Shown here one piece after another: positions 14,567 through 20,811 of a DNA stretch of 22,590 nucleotides. Below the pieces are notes generated by a model. The model ran no database searches. It saw nothing but the letters and a program-made list of their open reading frames with translations, and was not told the origin of the DNA. A program made the translations under genes and the position numbers. Each line of letters begins with the position of its first letter. Position 1 is the first letter of the stretch. Source of the DNA: Actinomycetota bacterium (GTDB taxonomy: Bacteria > Actinomycetota > Acidimicrobiia > Acidimicrobiales > Ilumatobacteraceae); NCBI GenBank assembly GCA_010024485.1, contig RGGX01000006.1, forward strand, positions 1-22,590, given 5' to 3'.

Positions 14567-15658
14567 ATGACAGAGCCCGCAGCACACGACTCCGGGAGCG
14601 TCCCGTTCCTCGACGCGGCGCTCGGACAGTCGCCGCGGCACACCCCGGTGTGGTTCATGCGCCAGGCCGGCCGACATCTGCCCGAGTATCGGGCGGTGCG
14701 GGGCCCAGGCTCGATCCTGGACGCGATCGCGCGCCCTGACGACGCCGCTGCCATCACCCTGCAACCGGTGCATCGTTACGGTGTCGACGCCGCGGTGCTC
14801 TACTCCGACATCGTCGTGCCCGCCCATGCGGTCGGCTTCGGGATCGACGTCGCCCCGGGCACCGGTCCCGTGGCCGAGCAGCCCTTCCGTTCCGCCGACG
14901 ACCTCGAGCGCCTGCCCGAGCTCACACCCGAACGCGTCGAGCACGTCGCCGAGACGGTGCGCATCGTCGCCCGCGAACTCGACCCCACCGTGCCACTGCT
15001 GGCGTTCGCCGGAGCGCCGTTCACCGTGGGGAGCTACCTCATCGAGGGCGCGCCGAGTCGCAACTGGCGCCACACGAAGGCCCTCATGCACTCCGAGCCC
15101 GAACTCTGGCACCGGCTGATGGCGCGCCTGGCTGACTCGGCGGTGGCCTTCATCGACGTGCAGCTCTCGAACGGGGCCCGCGCCTTCCAACTCTTCGACT
15201 CCTGGGCCGGAGCGCTCTCGGCGGTGGACTATCGGCGATTCGTCGCCCCTCATTCGACCTCGGTTTTCGAGCGCCTCGCCGAACGTCACCCAGACGCCCC
15301 AGGCATCCACTTCGGCATCGGCTGCGATCACCTCTTGGAGGACATGGCGGCCTGCGGACCCCGGGTGATCGGCCTCGACTGGAGGACCGGGATCGCCGAT
15401 GCCCGCCGACGTCTCGGGTCCGACACGGTGGTGCAGGGGAACCTCGACCCCGCCCTCGTGCTCGCCGGTCGCGAGGTCGCCCTCGCCGGAGCCCAGGCGG
15501 TCCTCGATGACAACGGTGGACACCCGGGGCACATCTTCAACCTCGGTCACGGCGTCCTCCCCGACTCCGATCCCGAGGTGCTCGCCGCCGTCGTCGACCG
15601 CGTCCACCAGGGCAGCGATGGACCGGTCAGCGCCGGTGATGGGACGATCTCGTCGTGA
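14567..15658 (+). CDS. hemE: Uroporphyrinogen decarboxylase
   Basis: The protein has 363 residues. It converts uroporphyrinogen III to coproporphyrinogen III in the cytoplasm. The substrate-binding motif TPVWFMRQAGRHLPEYR (residues 26-42) is intact, as are D81 in LYSDIVVP and the later FIDVQLSNGARAFQLFDSWAG and FNLGHGVLP segments. Length is usual for the family. The ATG at 14567 is preferred over an upstream in-frame ATG (14468) because the family starts just before this motif and the upstream stretch lies in the intergenic region and helD. It ends in a GTGA overlap with hemH, so the two are translationally coupled. Confidence 0.95.
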   Translation: MTEPAAHDSGSVPFLDAALGQSPRHTPVWFMRQAGRHLPEYRAVRGPGSILDAIARPDDAAAITLQPVHRYGVDAAVLYSDIVVPAHAVGFGIDVAPGTGPVAEQPFRSADDLERLPELTPERVEHVAETVRIVARELDPTVPLLAFAGAPFTVGSYLIEGAPSRNWRHTKALMHSEPELWHRLMARLADSAVAFIDVQLSNGARAFQLFDSWAGALSAVDYRRFVAPHSTSVFERLAERHPDAPGIHFGIGCDHLLEDMAACGPRVIGLDWRTGIADARRRLGSDTVVQGNLDPALVLAGREVALAGAQAVLDDNGGHPGHIFNLGHGVLPDSDPEVLAAVVDRVHQGSDGPVSAGDGTISS

Positions 15659-16572
15659 GTCGAGACACCGCTGTCCTGCTGATGGCCTACGGCACTCCGC
15701 GTCATCCGGAGGAGATCGAGGCCTACTACACCGACATCCGACGGGGTCGGCCGCCCACCCCGGAGGCCCTCGCCGATCTCGTCGCCCGCTACGAGGCGAT
15801 CGGCGGTATCTCACCGCTCGCCCGTCTCACCGAGGCCCAGCGCGACGCGCTGCAGACCGCCCTCGACGAACGGTCACCGGGCACCCATCGCGTGGAGCTC
15901 GGTCTGAAACACGCCGACCCGAAGATCGAGGAGGCGACCGAGTCGCTCATCGGCGACGGTGTCAAGCAGATCGTCGGGCTCGTGCTCGCCCCCCACTACT
16001 CCTCGTACTCAATCGGGCAGTACCTCGGCCGAGCTCGAGCCGTCGCCGAACCCGCGGGGGTGCCGGTCGGCGGCGTCGAGTCATGGGCCACCGAGACCGC
16101 GTTCATCGACTTCATCTCCTCCGATCTCGAACGACGGCTGGCCGACATGCCCGACGGGACCCAGGTGCTCTTCACCGCCCACTCGCTCCCTCAGCGCATC
16201 ATCGACGGCGGCGATCCCTACCCCGACGAGCTCCGCGCCACGGCTGAGGCCGTCGCCGCGCGGCTCGATCTGGTCGAGGGTCGCGATTGGTCGATCGCCT
16301 GGCAGAGTGCCGGACGCACCCCCGAGCCCTGGATCGGACCGGACATCCTCGATGTGATCGACGCCATTGCTGAGCAGGGTTCGGCCTCCGGGGTGGTCGT
16401 GAGCGCCGTCGGTTTCGTGGCCGACCACCTGGAGGTGCTCTACGACCTCGACATCGAGGCCGCTGGTCGAGCCGCCGGCCACGGACTCGCGTTCGCCCGA
16501 ACCGCCTGCGTGAACGACGACCCGGCGGTCATCGGCGCGCTCGCCGACCGAGTGCTCGCCACCGACCGGTGA
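15655..16572 (+). CDS. hemH: Ferrochelatase (probably coproporphyrin III ferrochelatase)
   Basis: The protein has 305 residues. It inserts Fe2+ into a porphyrin. The iron-site His is in VLFTAHSLP (H176) and the partner Glu in FVADHLEVLYDLDIEA (E260); these match His183 and Glu264 of the Bacillus enzyme. The compact length and soluble nature fit monoderm enzymes that act on coproporphyrin III (CpfC). No Cys cluster for an iron-sulfur centre is evident. The GTG start overlaps the hemE stop (15655-15658), and hemY begins 13 bases downstream. The E-H-Y order is that of the coproporphyrin pathway operons of Gram-positive bacteria. The choice of substrate is inferred. Confidence 0.93.
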   Translation: MSRDTAVLLMAYGTPRHPEEIEAYYTDIRRGRPPTPEALADLVARYEAIGGISPLARLTEAQRDALQTALDERSPGTHRVELGLKHADPKIEEATESLIGDGVKQIVGLVLAPHYSSYSIGQYLGRARAVAEPAGVPVGGVESWATETAFIDFISSDLERRLADMPDGTQVLFTAHSLPQRIIDGGDPYPDELRATAEAVAARLDLVEGRDWSIAWQSAGRTPEPWIGPDILDVIDAIAEQGSASGVVVSAVGFVADHLEVLYDLDIEAAGRAAGHGLAFARTACVNDDPAVIGALADRVLATDR

Positions 16573-16585
16573 CCGGATCCCGACG

Positions 16586-17980
16586 ATGACGCGACACGAC
16601 CCACGTATCGCCGTCGTCGGGGGAGGTATCAGCGGCCTCTCCGCCGCCCTCGAACTCGCGCTCGGCACCGAGGGCCGCGCCGACATCGCGCTCCTCGAGT
16701 CGCAAGAGCGCACCGGAGGCGTCATCCGCACCTCGGAGTTCGCCGGACTCCCCGTCGACGAGGGAGCCGATGCGTTCCTGCGACGGGTTCCCGATGCCCT
16801 CGAAGTCGCCGCCGCCGTGGGGATGCGTGATCTCACCGCCCCGACAGGGGCCTCGGCCGCCGTGTGGGTCGACCGCCTCCGACCGCTCCCCGAGGGCCTC
16901 CTGCTCGGCGTGCCCACCTCGGTGCGGTCGCTCGTGCGAAGCCAGCTCGTCTCACCGCGGGGCTCAGCTCGAGCGCTCGCCGATCTCGTGCTCCCGAGCC
17001 GGGGACTCGAGCACGACTCGATCGGCACCTGGGTGCGGGCGCGCCTCGGCTCCGAGGTCCATGACCGCCTCATCGACGCCCTCGTCGGCAGCATCTACGC
17101 AGCCGACACCGACCGTTTCAGCCTCGCGTCGGTGCCACAACTCGATGGGCTGGCCCGAGGCGGGCGCTCGGCGATCCTCACCGCGCTCCGGACGCGGCGC
17201 CCTCCCACCGGCGAGCCGATCTTCGCCGCCCCGCCCACCGGCATGGGGTCGCTCACCGACGCCATCGTGTCGCGCATCGTCGAACTCGGGGTCACCATGC
17301 GTATCGGACGCGCGGTCGACCGAATCCAAGCCGTCGACGGCAGCGTCGAGATCGACGGTGAGCGCTTCGACGCGGTGGTCCTCGCCACCCCGGCCCGGGT
17401 GTCGGCGCGACTGCTGGAGACGTCGGCGCCCACCGCCGCATCGGCACTCGCCTCGATCGAGGCAGCGGGCGTGATCATGGTGACCCTCGCGGTGCCGGCG
17501 GGTTCGCTCCCGCCGTCATGTTCCGACCTGAGCGGCTATCTCGTTCCGAAATCGCGCCAACGCTCGGTGACCGCGGTGTCGTTCGCCTCGTCGAAATGGG
17601 CGCATCTGCGACCGGCCGACGGGAGCCAGATCCTGCGGGTCTCCCTCGGGCGCGACGGCCTCGACATGGACGATCTCGACGACGATGATACCCAGACTCG
17701 GGTCATCGACGAGGTGTCGTTGCACCTCGGTTGCGATGTCGCTCCGACAGCCACACGGATCACCCGATGGCCGGGCGCCTTCCCGCAGTACCGACCGCAC
17801 CACGGCGCGCTCGTCGCCAGCATCGAGGGCTCTCTACCGCAGACGATCGTCGCGGCGGGTGCCTCCCTCCACGGCATCGGCGTGCCGTCGTGCGTCGCGA
17901 GTGGGCGCCGGGCGGCGAGGACGGTGCTCGAGCGCCTCGGACTCGGGCATCCACCGAACGGCGATCCGGTCCGCCCCTGA
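16586..17980 (+). CDS. hemY: Coproporphyrinogen III / protoporphyrinogen oxidase (HemY/CgoX type)
   Basis: This 464-residue FAD enzyme has the dinucleotide-binding motif VVGGGISGLSAALEL (10-24) followed by ESQERTGGVIRT. A Gly-rich central part (GSIYAADTDRFSLASVPQL) and the C-terminal FAD segment IVAAGASLHGIGVPSCVASGRRAA match the family. It removes six electrons from a porphyrinogen using oxygen. In actinobacteria this class usually works on coproporphyrinogen III, before iron insertion. The last step enzyme of that route (ChdC/HemQ) is not in this window. ATG is used as start; no strong ribosome-binding site precedes it. The second sortase starts 15 bases after its stop. Confidence 0.92.
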   Translation: MTRHDPRIAVVGGGISGLSAALELALGTEGRADIALLESQERTGGVIRTSEFAGLPVDEGADAFLRRVPDALEVAAAVGMRDLTAPTGASAAVWVDRLRPLPEGLLLGVPTSVRSLVRSQLVSPRGSARALADLVLPSRGLEHDSIGTWVRARLGSEVHDRLIDALVGSIYAADTDRFSLASVPQLDGLARGGRSAILTALRTRRPPTGEPIFAAPPTGMGSLTDAIVSRIVELGVTMRIGRAVDRIQAVDGSVEIDGERFDAVVLATPARVSARLLETSAPTAASALASIEAAGVIMVTLAVPAGSLPPSCSDLSGYLVPKSRQRSVTAVSFASSKWAHLRPADGSQILRVSLGRDGLDMDDLDDDDTQTRVIDEVSLHLGCDVAPTATRITRWPGAFPQYRPHHGALVASIEGSLPQTIVAAGASLHGIGVPSCVASGRRAARTVLERLGLGHPPNGDPVRP

Positions 17981-17995
17981 CAGACTGGTCGCGCC

Positions 17996-18733
17996 ATGGT
18001 GGACGACTCTGCCCCTCCGCGTCGACGGTCCGTCCTGGTCCTCCTCATCGCGAGTGCGTCCACCGCCGGGCTCGTCGGATACTCAGTGGCGCGCGAATCG
18101 GGTTCCACCGCCGCCATCGCGTCACCGACCACCGAGCCCACCACCCTCGCCGCGGAGGTGTCGACCACCTCATCAACGTCGACATCAACGTCGACCACCA
18201 CCTCGACGACATCGCCTCCCACGACATCGACCACCGCGCCGACCACCACGACCACGAGCACAACGACCAGTTCTACGACCACGACCGTGACGCTGCCGGT
18301 GCCCGAGGCCCCACCCACCGACGAGCGCGCGCCGGAGCCCGTCGTCGAACTCGGCCTGATCGAGATTCCTGCGATCGGCGTGTCGATGACCATGTACGAG
18401 GGGATCCGACTCAGCACCCTCGATCGCGGTCCCGGGCACTGGCCGGGCACGGCGATGCCCGGTCAGGTGGGCAACGTCGTGGTCGCCGGTCACCGTACGA
18501 GCGGCCATCAGGTCTTCCGACACATCGACGCACTCGTCGAGGGCGATGAGATCCGATTCGTCGACACCTCCGGCACCGTCCACCTCTACCGGGTGACGGA
18601 CTCACGGGTGGTGGTACCGACCGAGGTGTGGATCATCGATCAGACCGAGACCCCGACCGCGACCCTGTTCGCCTGTCATCCCCCGGGATCGGTCCGCGAG
18701 CGGTACGTCGTCTTCGCCGAGTTGGTGACGTGA
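17996..18733 (+). CDS. Second class E sortase with long Thr-rich stalk
   Basis: The protein has 245 residues: an Arg-rich start, a membrane helix (about 12-31), an unusually pure Thr/Ser stalk (about 44-100) and a sortase domain (about 118-245). Catalytic residues are H166 in VVAGHRTSG, C227 in LFACHPPGS and R236 in RERYVVFAE. Unlike the sortase at 8203 it has no C-terminal helix or tail. The stalk would hold the catalytic domain away from the membrane. Its stop overlaps the lnt GTG by 4 bases, so the two are translationally coupled. No protein with a clear sorting signal is in the window, so its substrates are unknown. Confidence 0.9.
   Translation: MVDDSAPPRRRSVLVLLIASASTAGLVGYSVARESGSTAAIASPTTEPTTLAAEVSTTSSTSTSTSTTTSTTSPPTTSTTAPTTTTTSTTTSSTTTTVTLPVPEAPPTDERAPEPVVELGLIEIPAIGVSMTMYEGIRLSTLDRGPGHWPGTAMPGQVGNVVVAGHRTSGHQVFRHIDALVEGDEIRFVDTSGTVHLYRVTDSRVVVPTEVWIIDQTETPTATLFACHPPGSVRERYVVFAELVT
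18171..18194 (+). repeat. Tandem 12-base repeat in the sortase stalk
   Basis: CATCAACGTCGA occurs twice without a gap, inside the Thr/Ser-coding stalk. Adjacent DNA consists of further ACC/ACG/TCG triplets. Such a tract could change length by slippage in steps of four codons and would keep the frame. Confidence 0.7.
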
Positions 18734-20214
18734 CTCGACACCTGGTCGGACTGCTCGGCGGGCTCGCCGTGGCGGCCTCCATGCCACCGTGGGGCTTCTG
18801 GCCGCTCGCGCCCCTCGGTGTCATCCTGCTCGGGCTCGCCACATCGGACTCGCGACGATCACGAGCGATCACCACCCTCGCCTTCGGCATCGGCTGGTTC
18901 GGCCCCGGCATGGTCTGGATGTGGTTCCTCACCGCCCCGGGTTACGTCGTGACGACGCTGCTGTTCGCCGGATGGCACGCGATCGCCGCGGCGGTCAGCC
19001 CTCGGGCGCCGGCGCCCCGGGCGATCGCCCACACCCTCATCGAGGCAGCGAGGCTCGTCGCCCCCTTCGGAGGCGTCCCACTGGCCACGATCGCCATCGG
19101 GCAGGCCGGAGGCCCTCTGCTCCCCCTCGCCCGGATCGGCGGAGTCCTGCTCATCACCTGGGTGGTCTTCCACATCGGCCTCTCCATCGGGGGCCGACTC
19201 GCCGCGGCACTCGACCGACACGACGACATGCCGTCGTGGGCCGGCATCCTCGCCGGACCTCTCGTCGCGATCCTGCTCGCGTCCCTCGCCCCCACCGGTC
19301 GCGACATCGGGTCCGCGATGACCATCGCCGCTGTTCAGGGTGGCGGGCGCCAGGGAACCTCGGCACTCGAGGTGCCCTCGCGACTGGTCACCGAGGCCCA
19401 TCTCGCCGCCACGGCGTCGATCCCAGCGGACGGCCGGGTGGATGTGGTGCTCTGGCCCGAGAACACCATCGACGTGAACGGTGTCGCCTTCGTCGACAGC
19501 GCGCAGGCGGATGTGGTCGCCATGGAGGCGGCCCGACTCGGCGTGCCCATGCTCGTCGGGGTGACCGAGGATGTGTCCACCGCCCGCGACCTCGAACTCG
19601 CCGCCAACGACGGCCGTGGTTTCGTGAACGCGCACTATGTGGTGACCGGCGAGGGAGCCGCCGACGGGGCGTACGTAAAGGTCCGCCGGGTCCCCTACGG
19701 CGAGTACGTGCCCCTTCGCGACCTGCTGGAATCGCTCGGCGCCCCGGTCGGCCAGATACCGCGTGATGCGGTCGCCGGTGCCGGACCCGCGGTGCTCGAC
19801 CTCCCCGACGGCGAACGTCTCGCGGTCGCCATCTCCTGGGAGGTCTTCTTCGCCGACCGGGTGCGCGACGGGGTCACCGCGGGCGGGAGCGTCCTGGTAA
19901 ACCCGACGAACGGGGCGAGCTACACCTGGACGGTCCTGCAGACCCAACAGATCGCCTCCAGTCGACTCCGAGCGATGGAGACCGGACGATGGGTGGTGCA
20001 GGCGGCTCCCACCGGTCTGACCGCCGTCATCGATGACCGCGGACGGGTGCTCGAGCGCACCGACGTCTCGGAACGTCGCGTCATCGTTCACGAGGTGCGA
20101 CTCCGGGAGGGACACACCTGGTACACGAGGATCGGCGACCGGGTGATCGTCGCGCTCCTGGGCCTCGCGTTTGCCCTGGCGGCGCTCAGCGCGCGGGTCA
20201 GATCTCGAGCATGA
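18730..20214 (+). CDS. lnt: Apolipoprotein N-acyltransferase-like protein with Ser at the nucleophile position
   Basis: The protein has 494 residues: six to seven N-terminal membrane helices (about 5-185), an extracytoplasmic nitrilase domain (about 197-470) and a final helix. Lnt adds the third acyl chain to lipoproteins. Two catalytic residues are visible, E244 (VLWPENTI) and K317 (AYVKVRRVPYGEYVP), but the nucleophilic Cys387 of E. coli Lnt aligns with S369 (AVAISWEVFF; codon TCC at 19834-19836). NPTNGASY and ETGRWVVQAAPTG further on match the family. The GTG at 18730 is chosen because it overlaps the sortase stop as GTGA and starts directly before the first helix. The 3' end overlaps convergent dtd by 17 bases. 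It may act with Ser or have lost acyl transfer. Confidence 0.85.
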   Translation: MTRHLVGLLGGLAVAASMPPWGFWPLAPLGVILLGLATSDSRRSRAITTLAFGIGWFGPGMVWMWFLTAPGYVVTTLLFAGWHAIAAAVSPRAPAPRAIAHTLIEAARLVAPFGGVPLATIAIGQAGGPLLPLARIGGVLLITWVVFHIGLSIGGRLAAALDRHDDMPSWAGILAGPLVAILLASLAPTGRDIGSAMTIAAVQGGGRQGTSALEVPSRLVTEAHLAATASIPADGRVDVVLWPENTIDVNGVAFVDSAQADVVAMEAARLGVPMLVGVTEDVSTARDLELAANDGRGFVNAHYVVTGEGAADGAYVKVRRVPYGEYVPLRDLLESLGAPVGQIPRDAVAGAGPAVLDLPDGERLAVAISWEVFFADRVRDGVTAGGSVLVNPTNGASYTWTVLQTQQIASSRLRAMETGRWVVQAAPTGLTAVIDDRGRVLERTDVSERRVIVHEVRLREGHTWYTRIGDRVIVALLGLAFALAALSARVRSRA

Positions 20215-20647
20215 GGGTGCAGGGGCCGTCGTTGACGAGCCCCACCTGCATATCGGTGCGGAAACGTCCGGTCGCCACCCGCACCCCACGATCCCCGAGG
20301 GCCTCGGCGAAACGATCAACGAGGGGTTCGGCCTGCTCGGGACGGGCCGCCGCCGACCAGCCCGGGCGACGTCCGCGGCCGGTGTCGCCGTACAGGGTGA
20401 ACTGGGAGACGACCAGGGCCTCGCCGTCCACCTCGAGCAGCGACCGGTTCATCACCCCCTCGTCATCGGCGAAGATCCGAAGGTCCGCGACCTTCGCCGC
20501 GAGACGCACGGCGTGGTCCTCGGTGTCATCGTGCGTGACCCCGACGAGGACGCACACGCCGGTCGTGATCTCTCCGACACGCTCGGACGACACGTCGGTG
20601 ATCACATCGACGTGGGCTGAGCGGACCCGCTGCACCAGAGCTCGCAC
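20198..20647 (-). CDS. dtd: D-aminoacyl-tRNA deacylase
   Basis: The protein has 149 residues. It frees D-amino acids from tRNA and so protects translation. Both defining motifs are present: SQFTLYGD (81-88) and the GPxT element NDGPCT (139-144); the start MRALVQRVRSAHV is typical. The frame stays open upstream to 20905, but that part runs through the sigma gene on the other strand. The GTG at 20647, with GAGG eight bases before it, gives the normal length of about 145-150 residues. It is transcribed alone, converges on lnt with a 17-base overlap, and diverges from the sigma gene. Confidence 0.94.
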   Translation of the reverse strand: MRALVQRVRSAHVDVITDVSSERVGEITTGVCVLVGVTHDDTEDHAVRLAAKVADLRIFADDEGVMNRSLLEVDGEALVVSQFTLYGDTGRGRRPGWSAAARPEQAEPLVDRFAEALGDRGVRVATGRFRTDMQVGLVNDGPCTLMLEI

Positions 20648-20660
20648 CCCAGGAGCCTCG

Positions 20661-20695
20661 CAGGTGAGGACGCTGCTCGCGAAGCCCCTCACCTG
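20661..20695. repeat. Inverted repeat between dtd and the sigma gene
   Basis: CAGGTGAGG (20661-20669) and CCTCACCTG (20687-20695) are perfect 9-base arms around a 17-base loop. The repeat lies just upstream of dtd and ten bases before a TAGAAT hexamer facing the sigma gene. It could be a protein-binding site or a stem-loop in the dtd leader; its loop is long for a terminator and no T-run follows. Confidence 0.5.
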
Positions 20696-20703
20696 AACGC
20701 CGT

Positions 20704-20709
20704 TAGAAT
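20704..20709 (+). promoter_or_regulatory. Possible -10 element TAGAAT for the sigma factor gene
   Basis: TAGAAT (within GTTAGAATTC) is the best TANNNT match in the 160-base gap and would give a leader of about 90 bases before the ATG at 20808. No clear -35 lies 16-18 bases upstream; the inverted repeat occupies that place, so a regulator binding there could control this promoter. Confidence 0.45.
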
Positions 20710-20748
20710 TCAGCCACCCGGGCCTGCTCGCTGGAGCAAAACTGCGAG

Positions 20749-20811
20749 ATGTCACCGGCATCGACCTCTTGGACACCAGAGGCCGATGGAGATGGACCAC
20801 CACGACAATGA
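20749..20811 (+). CDS. Possible leader peptide overlapping the sigma factor start
   Basis: A 20-codon open frame (beginning MSPASTSWTPEADG, ending PPRQ) runs from an ATG in the leader and ends with a TGA sharing bases with the sigma ATG (ATGA, 20808-20811). The sigma gene has no ribosome-binding site of its own, so translational coupling would explain its start. GGAG lies 12 bases before this ATG, which is farther than ideal. It may be chance; the peptide has no recognisable features. Confidence 0.35.
   Translation: MSPASTSWTPEADGDGPPRQ

Noticed and set aside
14537..15814. Minus-strand 425-codon frame opposite hemE
   Set aside because: hemE is complete and typical on the plus strand; the antisense product has no recognisable domain.
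18859..20319. Minus-strand open frame of 486 codons opposite lnt
   Set aside because: Its residues are a Gly/Asp/Arg/His mixture without motifs, while the plus strand has all Lnt features.
20661..20695. Inverted repeat considered as a terminator
   Set aside because: The loop is 17 bases, no T-run follows on either strand, and it lies upstream of both neighbouring genes, not after them.
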